DNA of 57,154 nucleotides from Anoxybacteroides voinovskiense. Its GTDB lineage: Bacteria; Bacillota; Bacilli; Bacillales; Anoxybacillaceae. Position numbers and translations under genes: made by a program. The notes under the pieces were generated by a model. The model was not told where the DNA came from. It worked only from the letters and a program-made list of their open reading frames with translations, and did no database searches. Shown here piece after piece: positions 40,916 through 51,766 of the stretch (position 1 is its first letter; every line of letters begins with the position of its first letter). The stretch covers positions 1-57,154 of the forward strand of contig NZ_JACIDE010000021.1 of the NCBI RefSeq assembly GCF_014196205.1. The letters run 5' to 3'.

Positions 40916-41692
40916 ATGGGGAAAAAAATTGTGTTTTTTGACATCGATGGCACGTTGCTTGACGAGAACAAAGAGTTGCCGCCATCGACCGTCCGAGCAG
41001 TGCAGGCGCTAAAAGAGGCAGGGGTGTATGTGGCAATCGCGACAGGAAGGGCGCCGTTTATGTTTTCTGATTTACGAAAGAAGCTAGGGATTCATTCATT
41101 TGTTAGTTTTAATGGCCAGTACGTCGTTTTTGAAGGAAACGTCATTTATAAAAATCCGCTCGAGCGCCATAAGCTACATGAGTTGAAAGAAGAAGCCGAC
41201 GAAAACGGACATCCGCTTGTTTTTATGGATGAAAGCACGATGCGGGCAAGTGTGGAAGACCATCCGTACATTCATGTCAGCATGGGCAGTTTAAAGTTTG
41301 CTCATCCGCCGCATGACCCAATATATTATGAAACGCGCGACATTTATCAAGCACTATTGTTTTGTCGACCAGAAGAAGAACACGAATACGTTAGCGCTTA
41401 CCCGGAGTTTCGTTTCGTGCGTTGGCATAGCGTTTCAACGGATGTGCTGCCAGTCGGCGGTTCAAAGGCGGAAGGAATTCGCAAGCTCATCGAGCGCCTC
41501 GGTATGGCGAAAGAAGATGTATATGCCTTCGGTGACGGATTGAACGATATGGAAATGTTGCAGTTTGTCGGCACAGGGGTGGCGATGGGCAATGCAAAAG
41601 AGGAAGTGAAACAAGTCGCTGATTTCGTCACAAAGCGCGTCGATGAAGAAGGAATTTTATACGGGCTAAAGCAGCTGGAGCTAATCAAATAA
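40916..41692 (+). CDS. ykrA: Cof-type HAD phosphatase YkrA
   Basis: The 258-residue protein is a haloacid dehalogenase-superfamily phosphatase of the Cof/IIB type. Motif I is FFDIDGTLLD with the nucleophilic aspartate, motif II is ATGRAP, motif III includes the lysine of GGSKAEGIRKL, and motif IV is AFGDGLNDMEML. Such enzymes dephosphorylate sugar phosphates or flavin precursors. The substrate is unknown. It matches B. subtilis YkrA in position and length. The start is ATG at 40916; only a weak GACAGGTGAG precedes it. It shares a terminator with defB. Confidence 0.92.
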   Translation: MGKKIVFFDIDGTLLDENKELPPSTVRAVQALKEAGVYVAIATGRAPFMFSDLRKKLGIHSFVSFNGQYVVFEGNVIYKNPLERHKLHELKEEADENGHPLVFMDESTMRASVEDHPYIHVSMGSLKFAHPPHDPIYYETRDIYQALLFCRPEEEHEYVSAYPEFRFVRWHSVSTDVLPVGGSKAEGIRKLIERLGMAKEDVYAFGDGLNDMEMLQFVGTGVAMGNAKEEVKQVADFVTKRVDEEGILYGLKQLELIK

Positions 41693-41718
41693 AGAAGGGC
41701 ACACTCGCCCTTCTTTTT
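41692..41718. terminator. Bidirectional terminator between ykrA and defB
   Basis: AAGAAGGGC (41692-41700) pairs with GCCCTTCTT (41707-41715) and is followed by T's. It is suited to stop both converging transcripts. Confidence 0.85.
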
Positions 41719-41719
41719 C

Positions 41720-42274
41720 TCAACGTTCGATAGGGATAGCGTTTTCTGGAACTTTAAACGGATTTTCTTGGTCGATATGGTCATAAAACATAATGCCGTT
41801 TAAATGGTCAATCTCATGTTGGAAAACGATAGCAGGGAGCCCCTTTAACCGCAACGTAACCGCTTCGCCTTCGAGTGTCGTACCGGTTACGGTAATACGA
41901 GCGTAGCGCGGAACGTAGCCAGGGACGTCGCGGTCAACGGATAAGCATCCTTCTCCGCTTGTTAAATAACACAATTGCACGGAATGACTTACAATTTTCG
42001 GATTAAATAATGCATAGCTATATAGCGTCCCTTTTTCATCGCGCACGTGCACAGCAATCATTCGCTTTGACACGTTAATTTGCGGTGCAGCTAATCCAAT
42101 GCCAGGACGAAGTCCGTACTTCGCTGCTAACTCTGGGTCTTGGCTCATTTTTACATATTCTAACAGACTTCGTAAAATCGCTTCATCTTCGGCAGATGCA
42201 GGAAGCGAAACTGGTTCCGCTACTTTTCGCAACGTTGGATGACCTTCTTTAATAATGTCTTTCATTGTAATCAT
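41720..42274 (-). CDS. defB: Peptide deformylase
   Basis: The 184-residue metalloenzyme removes the formyl group from new proteins. All three motifs are present: GIGLAAPQ, EGCLS and HEIDH. The insertion LEYVKMSQDPELAAKYGLRPG marks the longer type 2 Gram-positive enzymes (B. subtilis DefB/YkrB). I choose ATG 42274, seven bases from GGAG and equivalent to the B. subtilis start. GTG 42277 is in frame and closer to the site. ykyA is divergent. Confidence 0.95.
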   Translation of the reverse strand: MITMKDIIKEGHPTLRKVAEPVSLPASAEDEAILRSLLEYVKMSQDPELAAKYGLRPGIGLAAPQINVSKRMIAVHVRDEKGTLYSYALFNPKIVSHSVQLCYLTSGEGCLSVDRDVPGYVPRYARITVTGTTLEGEAVTLRLKGLPAIVFQHEIDHLNGIMFYDHIDQENPFKVPENAIPIER

Positions 42275-42320
42275 CACCTTTCACTCCTCGTATTAAAGTT
42301 AACGAAAGAAGGGACACGGA

Positions 42321-42944
42321 TTGAACGTAGGAAAATATTTATTCGTATTCGTTGTTATTTTACTACAAGCGTGCACAACACCTGAACAACAAATCAATCG
42401 GTTATTTGAACAGCTTGGGAAATACGAAACAAATATAAGCGAAAATGAAAACGAACTTGTTCGTCTTGAAAAGAAACAAACAGCTCTTTACAACGATATC
42501 ATGGCGCTTGGAATGAAACAAGTAGAGGACATAGAAAAACTGGTTAGCGAAGCAGAAGCGCTTATCAAACAAAGAGAGAAGCAGCTTGAAAAAGAGTACA
42601 GGAATATCAAAAAAGCTGCCAAACAAATAGAAACAATCAATACATACGCCGATAACCTTCACGATGAAACATTAAAACAACGGTTGCATCAGCTCATTCA
42701 AACAGGGAACAAACGGTACGATTCTTATGAAAAACTATACGCTCATTATCATACGGCATTGACCGCCGAAAAAGAACTATACCGCCTTTTCAAGCAGCCA
42801 GATGTCACGTTAGCTGAGTTGCAAACACAAATCGGTGAAGTGAATGAGGCGTATGCAAAATTGTTTGCGGCGAACGAGCAATTTAACGAATATACGAAGC
42901 AGTATAATCAAGAAAAAAAGCAACTATATAAAATCCTTCCGTAG
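42321..42944 (+). CDS. ykyA: YkyA family putative cell-wall-binding lipoprotein
   Basis: The 207-residue protein starts with TTG, has a hydrophobic signal and a lipobox ending in LLQAC with its cysteine at residue 18. The mature part is almost wholly helical coiled coil (ENENELVRLEKKQTALYNDI and EALIKQREKQLEKEYRNIKKA), as in the YkyA/DUF family. In B. subtilis ykyA also sits between defB and pdhA. It probably spans between membrane and wall; its role is unknown. GAAAGAAGGGA precedes the start. Confidence 0.88.
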   Translation: MNVGKYLFVFVVILLQACTTPEQQINRLFEQLGKYETNISENENELVRLEKKQTALYNDIMALGMKQVEDIEKLVSEAEALIKQREKQLEKEYRNIKKAAKQIETINTYADNLHDETLKQRLHQLIQTGNKRYDSYEKLYAHYHTALTAEKELYRLFKQPDVTLAELQTQIGEVNEAYAKLFAANEQFNEYTKQYNQEKKQLYKILP

Positions 42945-42998
42945 CAGCCGACTCGACAACTTTTTCTATCATATGTGATATAGTACAGAATATAGTAC

Positions 42999-43036
42999 AG
43001 ATCTGTTTATATACTATAACAGATCTTTTTTATTTT
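42999..43036 (+). terminator. Terminator after ykyA
   Basis: AGATCTGTT (42999-43007) pairs perfectly with AACAGATCT (43018-43026), then a T-rich run. Confidence 0.85.
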
Positions 43037-43076
43037 AAAAACGTACGAATAGTGTAATTTTGAAATATCAAAGTAA

Positions 43077-43105
43077 TTGACGTTAGAAATGAGAAGGTGT
43101 AAACT
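43077..43105 (+). promoter_or_regulatory. Probable pdhA promoter
   Basis: TTGACG (43077-43082), a 17-base spacer and TAAACT (43100-43105) form a good sigma-A promoter about 200 bases upstream of pdhA. A TTGACA at 43178 has no -10 at the right distance. Confidence 0.5.
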
Positions 43106-43146
43106 TAAAAATACAAGCGAAAATTGTATTAATTTTTTTTGATTAA

Positions 43147-44418
<1,272 letters not shown>

Positions 44419-44420
44419 GC

Positions 44421-45398
44421 ATGGCGCAAATGACAATGATTCAAGCAATCACGGATGCGTTGCGCATCGAAATGAAAAACGATCCGAACGTATTAGTGTT
44501 TGGGGAAGACGTTGGGGTAAACGGCGGCGTGTTCCGTGCAACAGAAGGGCTACAAGCGGAGTTTGGCGAAGAGCGCGTATTTGATACCCCGCTTGCAGAA
44601 TCAGGAATCGGCGGTTTGGCAATCGGTCTTGCGCTCCAAGGATTCCGACCTGTTCCGGAAATTCAGTTTTTTGGATTCGTGTATGAAGTCATGGACTCGA
44701 TTTCTGGACAAATGGCGCGGATGCGCTATCGTTCTGGCGGCCGTTTCCACGCGCCGATTACGATTCGTTCGCCATTTGGTGGGGGCGTGCATACGCCAGA
44801 ATTGCATGCGGACAGTTTAGAAGGACTTGTTGCGCAACAGCCTGGATTAAAAGTAGTCATTCCATCGACACCGTATGACGCTAAAGGGTTGCTTATTTCT
44901 GCGATTCGCGATAACGACCCGGTCATCTTTTTAGAGCATATGAAGCTTTACCGTTCGTTCCGCCAAGAAGTGCCGGAAGGAGAATATACGATTCCAATTG
45001 GCAAAGCGGACATTAAACGCGAAGGAAAAGATGTGTCGATTATTACGTACGGAGCGATGGTGCATGAATCGTTGAAAGCAGCAGCAGAGCTTGAAAAAGA
45101 AGGCATCTCAGCGGAAGTTGTTGACTTGCGTACTGTACAACCGTTAGACATTGAAACGATTATTGCCTCTGTAGAGAAAACAGGTCGCGCCATTGTTGTG
45201 CAAGAAGCGCAAAAACAAGCAGGTATTGCAGCAAACGTCGTCGCAGAAATTAATGAACGGGCGATTCTTAGCCTAGAAGCTCCAGTGTTGCGCGTGGCGG
45301 CTCCAGATACAGTATATCCGTTCTCGCAAGCAGAGCCAGTATGGTTGCCAAACTTTAAAGATGTCATCGAAACAGTGAAAAAAGTGATGAGTTTCTAA
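44421..45398 (+). CDS. pdhB: Pyruvate dehydrogenase E1 component, beta subunit
   Basis: The 325-residue subunit completes the E1 heterotetramer. Landmarks are [37 protein letters not shown] and the C-terminal transketolase domain with [19 protein letters not shown] and [10 protein letters not shown]. The frame is complete. Its stop codon lies inside a 9-base sequence that is partly repeated at 45512-45520, flanking a decayed mobile element. The 185-base gap before pdhC is unusual for this operon. Confidence 0.97.
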   Translation: MAQMTMIQAITDALRIEMKNDPNVLVFGEDVGVNGGVFRATEGLQAEFGEERVFDTPLAESGIGGLAIGLALQGFRPVPEIQFFGFVYEVMDSISGQMARMRYRSGGRFHAPITIRSPFGGGVHTPELHADSLEGLVAQQPGLKVVIPSTPYDAKGLLISAIRDNDPVIFLEHMKLYRSFRQEVPEGEYTIPIGKADIKREGKDVSIITYGAMVHESLKAAAELEKEGISAEVVDLRTVQPLDIETIIASVEKTGRAIVVQEAQKQAGIAANVVAEINERAILSLEAPVLRVAAPDTVYPFSQAEPVWLPNFKDVIETVKKVMSF

Positions 45399-45511
45399 CA
45401 AGTGCGTTTATTACGTCAGCTGATCAGCCAAGTAGCATTACTACATTGATCGTTTTTCTGCCGTAGTCGGCAAACGAGCCGTTTGCCGACTTAAATAAAT
45501 CAACACGGATG
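45399..45511. mobile_element. MITE-like element, decayed copy 3
   Basis: The left end CAAGTGCGTTTATTA matches the family end CAGGCGTGTTGATTA at 11 of 15. The right end, in reverse complement CATCCGTGTTGATT, also matches. The first internal hairpin is kept (45465-45475 with 45481-45491) with a compensatory change: the family's AAGC/GCTT arms read AAAC/GTTT here. Flanking bases AGTTTCTAA (45390-45398) and AGCGTCTAA (45512-45520) agree at 7 of 9, a worn target duplication. Hairpins 2 and 3 are gone. Confidence 0.65.
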
Positions 45512-45526
45512 AGCGTCTAAAAGTAG

Positions 45527-46876
<1,350 letters not shown>

Positions 46877-46881
46877 TAATT

Positions 46882-48291
46882 ATGGTAGTCGGCGATTTTG
46901 CAATTGAAACAGAAACTCTTGTCGTTGGAGCCGGCCCTGGCGGCTATGTGGCAGCAATTCGTGCCGCTCAGTTAGGGCAAAAGGTGACGATTGTTGAAAA
47001 AGGCAATCTCGGCGGCGTATGCTTAAACGTTGGCTGCATCCCATCGAAAGCGTTAATTTCGGCAGGTCATCGCTACGAAATGGCAACCCATTCCGAAGAC
47101 ATGGGGATTAAAGCGGAAAACGTAACGGTGGACTTTGCGAAGGTGCAAGAGTGGAAAGCGAGCGTTGTTAAAAAATTGACAGGCGGCGTCGAAGGATTAT
47201 TAAAAGGAAATAAAGTGGAAATTGTTCGCGGCGAGGCATATTTTGTCGATGCAAATACCGTGCGCGTCATGACAGAAACAAGTGCACAAACGTACAAATT
47301 CAAAAACGCCATCATCGCGACTGGTTCCCGTCCAATCGAACTTCCTGCATTTAAGTTCTCAAAGCGCGTTCTTGATTCAACTGGCGCATTAAACTTACCG
47401 GAAATCCCGAAATCGCTTGTTGTCATCGGCGGAGGGTATATCGGAACAGAATTAGGGACAGCGTACGCGAACTTTGGGACGAAAGTGACCATTCTTGAAG
47501 GTGCAGATGAAATTTTATCCGGCTTTGAAAAACAAATGAGTGCCGTCGTGAAGCGCCGCTTAAAGAAAAAAGGCGTCGAAGTGTTCACAAACGCGCTTGC
47601 GAAAGGCGTGGAAGAACGCGAAGATGGCGTAACGGTGACGTTCGAAGTACAAGGGGAAACGAAAACAGTTGATGCACAATATGTGCTTGTCACCGTTGGA
47701 CGCCGCCCGAATACAGATGAGTTAGGGCTCGAACAAGTCGGTGTGAAAATGACAGAGCGTGGGCTCATCGAAATTGATAAACAATGCCGTACGAGTGTAC
47801 CGAACATTTATGCAATTGGCGACATCGTTCCAGGGCCGCCGCTTGCCCATAAAGCGTCGTACGAAGGGAAAATCGCGGCGGAAGCAATCGCAGGTCATCC
47901 GTCGGAGATGGATTATTTAGCGATTCCAGCGGTTGTGTTCTCAGACCCTGAATGTGCATCGGTCGGTTATTTTGAAAAACAAGCGAAAGAGGAAGGCATT
48001 GACGTTACAACAGCAAAATTCCCGTTTGCGGCAAACGGCCGCGCATTGGCACTCAACGATGCGGAAGGCTTTATGAAGCTCGTCGTACGCAAAGACGATG
48101 GCGTGATTATCGGGGCACAAATCGTCGGTCCGAACGCATCGGATATGATTGCCGAACTTGGACTTGCGATTGAAGCAGGGATGACAGCAGAAGATATTGC
48201 GATGACGATTCATGCGCATCCGACGTTAGGCGAAATCGCGATGGAAGCAGCGGAAGTCGTTCTTGGCAGCCCAATCCATATCATTAAATAA
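46882..48291 (+). CDS. pdhD: Dihydrolipoamide dehydrogenase (E3)
   Basis: The 469-residue flavoprotein reoxidises lipoamide for the pyruvate dehydrogenase complex and probably other 2-oxo acid complexes. FAD-binding [17 protein letters not shown], the redox disulfide in [19 protein letters not shown]-binding [12 protein letters not shown] and the C-terminal [10 protein letters not shown] with the catalytic histidine are intact. GGAGGCGTAATAATT precedes the ATG. A strong terminator ends the operon. Confidence 0.97.
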   Translation: MVVGDFAIETETLVVGAGPGGYVAAIRAAQLGQKVTIVEKGNLGGVCLNVGCIPSKALISAGHRYEMATHSEDMGIKAENVTVDFAKVQEWKASVVKKLTGGVEGLLKGNKVEIVRGEAYFVDANTVRVMTETSAQTYKFKNAIIATGSRPIELPAFKFSKRVLDSTGALNLPEIPKSLVVIGGGYIGTELGTAYANFGTKVTILEGADEILSGFEKQMSAVVKRRLKKKGVEVFTNALAKGVEEREDGVTVTFEVQGETKTVDAQYVLVTVGRRPNTDELGLEQVGVKMTERGLIEIDKQCRTSVPNIYAIGDIVPGPPLAHKASYEGKIAAEAIAGHPSEMDYLAIPAVVFSDPECASVGYFEKQAKEEGIDVTTAKFPFAANGRALALNDAEGFMKLVVRKDDGVIIGAQIVGPNASDMIAELGLAIEAGMTAEDIAMTIHAHPTLGEIAMEAAEVVLGSPIHIIK

Positions 48292-48293
48292 AG

Positions 48294-48325
48294 AAAAAGG
48301 ACATCCGGGGGGATGTCCTTTTTTA
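48294..48325 (+). terminator. Terminator of the pdh operon
   Basis: AAAAAGGACATCC pairs with GGATGTCCTTTTT (48294-48306 with 48311-48323) around GGGG. It is a strong, symmetrical terminator. Confidence 0.9.
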
Positions 48326-48385
48326 TGACTATTTTCTCTCGTAAAGTCATATGGTTATGGTAAAAAGGAAAAAAGGGGATTCCCA

Positions 48386-48625
48386 ATGAAAGCGTACGTC
48401 GTTTTTTTGCTGCAAATGATGATTTGGAGTAGTTTTTCGCTCGTGGAATGGTTATCTGGCCGCGATCGTCCGCTATTTCGTGGAATGTTGCTTTGCATGT
48501 TTTTATATTTGGCGTTTTTGCTAGCACGGAAAGTTGGCTTGCGAACGAAAAGAGCGTTATTGACAACATGCGTTACAGCAATTATCTATTTTAGTTGCCA
48601 ACATTTTGTTTGGGAGTTCATATAA
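48386..48625 (+). CDS. Small hydrophobic membrane protein, unknown
   Basis: The 79-residue protein has two or three hydrophobic helices (about 3-22, 30-48 and 58-75) separated by basic loops (SGRDRPLFRG and RKVGLRTKRA). No motif is recognised. AAAAGGGGATT precedes the ATG. It lies between the pdh terminator and a convergent gene. The reading frame is well formed, but the function is unknown. Confidence 0.65.
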   Translation: MKAYVVFLLQMMIWSSFSLVEWLSGRDRPLFRGMLLCMFLYLAFLLARKVGLRTKRALLTTCVTAIIYFSCQHFVWEFI

Positions 48626-48643
48626 AAAAACGATAGCTTCGGG

Positions 48644-49057
48644 CTATCGCTTATAATAATACATGATTCTGCCGTTAAATAAATGCAATTCCCCTTCTAA
48701 TTGTTTTGCAAGAAATTTGCAAAATTCGTTCGCTTTTCCTTTGTCTCCATGCGTAGCGTTGTTTGGAAGCGTTACTTGAATAAATGACGTTTCGTCGTCT
48801 TCTGTCTTTTCTTGACCGACCCCAATAATAATTGAATGGTAACGGTCGTTCGTTCCTTTTAAATAAAACCACTGTCCATTTCCGTCTGCCTCTACGATTT
48901 GATAAGGAAACGAGGCATTTTCAAATCCCCACCCGAGCTGTTCGCCTGTTTTTTTCATTAGTTGTTGATATGTGTGAAACAGCTCTTTTACTTCTTCTAA
49001 TGTAATCGTTTTCTTTTTCGATGCTGGTACAAGCTTTATGTATGCATGTGTGGACAT
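48644..49057 (-). CDS. DUF1885 family protein
   Basis: The 137-residue soluble protein belongs to the DUF1885 group, known from a G. stearothermophilus structural genomics target. It starts MSTHAYIKLVPASKKKTITLEEVK and includes FHTYQQLMKKTGEQLGWGFENASFPY and NATHGDKGKANEFCKFLAKQLEGELHLF. An in-frame GTG/ATG extension exists upstream, but GGGGGTG at 49064-49070 supports ATG 49057. Function unknown. The aromatic pattern suggests a small alpha/beta domain. Confidence 0.82.
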   Translation of the reverse strand: MSTHAYIKLVPASKKKTITLEEVKELFHTYQQLMKKTGEQLGWGFENASFPYQIVEADGNGQWFYLKGTNDRYHSIIIGVGQEKTEDDETSFIQVTLPNNATHGDKGKANEFCKFLAKQLEGELHLFNGRIMYYYKR

Positions 49058-49164
49058 TTCGATCACCCCCAACGATATTGTAACATTATCGCAACATTTT
49101 TGCTATTGATTCAAAAAGAAATTTGAATTATAATAAAATTCAGTATATTTAAAGGGGGGAGTTT

Positions 49165-49467
49165 ATGAATTTGTTTGAAAAGTTGTATGATGAATACGAA
49201 AAAGTGAAAGTGCGGTTCGTTGGCTTTACGACAAAAGATACGCGGTATGATTTTGGGATTGTGTATACGAATATGTTTTTTGGCAAGCCGCTCGTCATTT
49301 GTATGCAAACAGGCCGCTCGACTCTCCTCGATCCAAAAGACGTTGAAAACCATGAGTATTTGCAGCGAATTTTCCGAATTGATACGGCCGAGCAGGCAGC
49401 AGATTTAGCTGAGTTTTTCTCCGATGTTCTTCCAGCGACGGCGTTGCATCCAGAATATGATTATTAG
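49165..49467 (+). CDS. SAV0927/DUF3055-like conserved protein
   Basis: The 100-residue cytosolic protein, MNLFEKLYDEYEKVKVRFVG, then FGIVYTNMFFGKPLVICMQTGRSTLL and EYLQRIFRIDTAEQAADLAEFF, looks like a small conserved Firmicutes family that I associate with DUF3055. The assignment is from memory of the pattern. AAAGGGGGGAG precedes the ATG. A strong terminator follows. It may be a regulator or adaptor; no catalytic residues are evident. Confidence 0.65.
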   Translation: MNLFEKLYDEYEKVKVRFVGFTTKDTRYDFGIVYTNMFFGKPLVICMQTGRSTLLDPKDVENHEYLQRIFRIDTAEQAADLAEFFSDVLPATALHPEYDY

Positions 49468-49474
49468 TGAAGGC

Positions 49475-49502
49475 AAAAAACGGGCATAACGCCCGTTTTT
49501 TG
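49475..49502 (+). terminator. Terminator before SR1
   Basis: AAAAAACGGGC pairs with GCCCGTTTTTT around ATAAC (49475-49501). It isolates the SR1-like unit from the gene upstream. Confidence 0.88.
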
Positions 49503-49519
49503 TTGCATTTTTATTTAAA

Positions 49520-49568
49520 TGTGACATACAAATTAATAATTGACAAACAAAATATGATATATTATTAT
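49520..49568 (+). promoter_or_regulatory. SR1 promoter with two CcpN boxes
   Basis: TTGACA (49540-49545), a 17-base spacer and TATTAT (49563-49568) form a strong promoter. TGTGACATACA (49520-49530) and TATGATATATT (49553-49563) each match all 11 positions of the CcpN consensus TRTGHYATAYW, as I recall it. They are 33 bases apart, about three helical turns, bracketing the -35. Repression by CcpN during growth on sugars is thus expected. Confidence 0.8.
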
Positions 49569-49610
49569 TAAATTAGCCAATCATTAAATCATCATAAAGG
49601 GGTTATGGGG

Positions 49611-49733
49611 ATGGGCACAATCGTTTGTCAAACATGCAATTCAACAATTGGGCATTTTGAAGACGAAAAAGTGACAACGCTTTACGGAAAATGTACACAA
49701 TGTGGTCATGAAGAAGTAGACGAGCGAGAGTAA
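49611..49733 (+). CDS. sr1P: GapA-binding peptide SR1P
   Basis: The 40-residue peptide starts MGTIVCQTCNSTIGHFEDEK and continues VTTLYGKCTQCGHEE. It aligns with B. subtilis SR1P (MGTIVCQDCN, HYFEDEKVTTLYG). It has two CxxC pairs, suggesting a small zinc-bound fold. In B. subtilis the peptide binds GapA and promotes RNase J1 activity; rnjA lies at 38584 in this window. AAAGGGG lies upstream. An in-frame ATG six bases earlier (49605) is possible, but the homologue begins at 49611. Confidence 0.9.
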   Translation: MGTIVCQTCNSTIGHFEDEKVTTLYGKCTQCGHEEVDERE

Positions 49734-49775
49734 CACGGTTTTTAAACAATGGGGGAAAGGTTTCGATATAATGAA

Positions 49776-49812
49776 AGCGCATGCAGAACGGGAGCGGCAT
49801 GTGCTTTTTTTT
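49776..49812 (+). terminator. SR1 terminator
   Basis: AGCGCATGC (49776-49784) pairs with GCATGTGCT (49797-49805) through one G-T pair and continues into eight T's. Confidence 0.85.
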
Positions 49813-49815
49813 GCA

Positions 49816-49843
49816 TGAAAACAGGGTGCGTTGGCACCCTGTT
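49816..49843. terminator. Terminator of speA
   Basis: ACAGGGTGC (49821-49829) pairs with GCACCCTGT (49834-49842). On the minus strand it is followed by four T's. Its right arm contains the first base of the speA stop codon. Confidence 0.8.
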
Positions 49844-51314
49844 ATTTAATCGGTTTATGTTCTTTAATCACGCGCAATGTTTGAAGCGTATCGTCCTCCG
49901 GACCTTGTACCGGCAAGCCGACTTCGAGGTTTTTCTTAATGTACGCTAAATTTTCTTCTGTAATAATTTCGCCAGGAATAAAAATCGGAATCCCTGGAGG
50001 ATAGACCATCACAAATTCGGCAATAATTCGTCCGGCAGATTGCTCAAACGGCACGATTTCCGTTTCCGAATAAAACGCATCGCGTGGCGTTAACGCCAGT
50101 GCCGGAATGTCAGGAAGCAACACTTTCGGCTTCACACCTGCATCGGCTTGATGGCGATATTGCTCGGATAAATGGCAGAGCGCTTTGACTAATATGTCTG
50201 TTTCCTTTTCCGTATCGCCTGGTGTAATAATACATAAAATGTTGTATAAATCGGACAACTCGACTTCAATTTGGTACATTTCCCGAAGCCATTTTTCGAC
50301 GTCGTACCCGGTTAATCCAAGTTCTTTTACGGAAATAATTAACTTTGTCGGGTCGTAATTGTACGTTGCTTCCGTCCCTAAAATTTCTTTGCCAACGCAG
50401 TACAAATGTGGAATTTCATTAATTTTCTCGCGCGTCGCTTCCGCTAGCTGAATCGCTTTTTCGGCAAGGATTCTCCCTTCTGTCGCCAACCGTTTGCGCG
50501 CGACGTCAAGCGATGCAAGCAATAAATACGACGTCGATGTCGTTGTTAACATGCTTAAAATTGCTTGGACGCGCTTCGCGGAGACAAGCCCTTCCCGCAC
50601 GTTCAAAATGGAGCTTTGCGTCATCGAGCCACCTAGTTTATGAACGCTTGTCGCTGCCATATCTGCTCCGGCTTGCATTGCAGAAAGCGGTAGCTTCTCA
50701 TGGAAATGAATGTGCACCCCGTGTGCTTCATCGACGAGGACAGGCACATGATGGGCATGAGCAATCTCCACAATTTTTTTCAAATCGCCAGCGATGCCAA
50801 AGTACGTCGGGTTAATGACGAGCACTCCTTTGGCATCAGGATGTTGCGTTAACGCCTTCTCGACGGATTCTGGTGTAATGCCGTGTGAAATGCCAAGCTC
50901 CTTGTCCACCTCTGGATGAATAAAAATAGGCGTAGCGCCAGAAAAAACAATGGCAGACATGACCGACTTATGCACGTTGCGCGGCACGATAATTTTATCG
51001 CCAGGACCTGCGACAGACATGACCATCGTCATAATCGCCCCGCTCGTTCCTTGCACGGAAAAAAACGTATAGTCGGCGCCGAACGCTTCTGCGGCTAGTT
51101 CTTGCGCGCGTTTAATCATCCCTTTTGGTTGATGCAAATCATCTAAAGGACCGATGTTGATTAAATCGATGGCTAACGCATTTTCACCGATGAACTCACG
51201 AAAATCGGGATCCATTCCTGCTCCTTTTTTATGGCCAGGAATGTGAAATTGAATCGGATTTTTTTTCATATGTTCTAACAGCCCAGTAAACAACGGTGTC
51301 TCAAACTGTGACAA
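49842..51314 (-). CDS. speA: Arginine decarboxylase (Orn/Lys/Arg decarboxylase family)
   Basis: The 490-residue PLP enzyme makes agmatine from arginine for polyamine synthesis. Its opening ETPLFTGLLEHMKKNPIQFHIPGHKKG is typical of the bacillar short form. The cofactor lysine lies in TSVHKLGGSMTQSS, and VDEAHGVH is the preceding acidic motif. It matches B. subtilis SpeA, whose gene also neighbours SR1 and the ykt genes. The start codon is TTG at 51314 behind GAGGG, unusual for an important enzyme and perhaps lowering expression. A MITE-like element lies 86 bases upstream and may have displaced its promoter. Confidence 0.92.
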   Translation of the reverse strand: MSQFETPLFTGLLEHMKKNPIQFHIPGHKKGAGMDPDFREFIGENALAIDLINIGPLDDLHQPKGMIKRAQELAAEAFGADYTFFSVQGTSGAIMTMVMSVAGPGDKIIVPRNVHKSVMSAIVFSGATPIFIHPEVDKELGISHGITPESVEKALTQHPDAKGVLVINPTYFGIAGDLKKIVEIAHAHHVPVLVDEAHGVHIHFHEKLPLSAMQAGADMAATSVHKLGGSMTQSSILNVREGLVSAKRVQAILSMLTTTSTSYLLLASLDVARKRLATEGRILAEKAIQLAEATREKINEIPHLYCVGKEILGTEATYNYDPTKLIISVKELGLTGYDVEKWLREMYQIEVELSDLYNILCIITPGDTEKETDILVKALCHLSEQYRHQADAGVKPKVLLPDIPALALTPRDAFYSETEIVPFEQSAGRIIAEFVMVYPPGIPIFIPGEIITEENLAYIKKNLEVGLPVQGPEDDTLQTLRVIKEHKPIK

Positions 51315-51766
51315 TGCTCCCTCACACCTCTTTTTGCATAAAAATAAAACAAATGCATTATAGCACTTATTTCACCGTTTGCAAAGAATCATTTTTCAAC
51401 AGGCGTGTTGATTAACCAATAAAAACCAGTTGACATCGCTCTATTTCTAGCTTTTCTGCCTTAGTCGGCAAGCGAACCGCTTGCCGACTGGGCATGCGCA
51501 CAGCATGCCCTCCTCGAACAATGCACGCTTTGCGGGCAAATGTCATTTGCCCGCCGGCGTTCTTGTTCGAGGGAAGAGGCAGAAAAGCTTATGTTCAGTC
51601 ATATGATTCTGTGTTTTTTTAGTAAAATAATGGATAATCAACACCCGTGATTTTTCAATTATGTTTTAGGCAATGTTTAATGGGGAAAAACTTTTCCGCT
51701 CGATACGCAGGAAATGAGGCAAGTATTCTCGAAACATATTATACTTATACATAGGGGGTGTGACAA
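51315..51766. other. Gap between divergent speA and the FMN oxidoreductase gene
   Basis: Of these 452 bases, 250 are the MITE-like element at 51400-51649. The bases near 51315-51399 are the speA leader. 51659-51766 hold the leader of the plus-strand gene, with TATACT at 51740-51745 as a possible -10. I find no coding frame. Confidence 0.6.
51400..51649. mobile_element. MITE-like element, copy 2 (250 bp)
   Basis: The ends CAGGCGTGTTGATTA and (right end reversed) CACGGGTGTTGATTA match at 13 of 15, with a perfect 9-bp duplication, ATTTTTCAA, at 51391-51399 and 51650-51658. The interior repeats copy 1: closing stem 51449-51460 with 51578-51589, hairpin 1 at 51463-51489, hairpin 2 at 51490-51510, hairpin 3 at 51512-51572. 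An extra nested hairpin (51532-51540 with 51546-51554) lies in the loop of hairpin 3 and accounts for the length difference from copy 1 together with one extra T. Confidence 0.88.

Larger units (their letters stand above)
49575..49812 (+). ncRNA. SR1-like dual-function regulatory RNA
   Basis: The transcript runs from about 49575 (predicted from the promoter) to the terminator at 49776-49812, close to 240 bases, similar to B. subtilis SR1. It includes the SR1P coding frame. In B. subtilis SR1 pairs with ahrC mRNA and its peptide binds GapA. Here the identity rests on the peptide, the CcpN boxes and the position next to speA. The exact ends are estimated. Confidence 0.75.
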
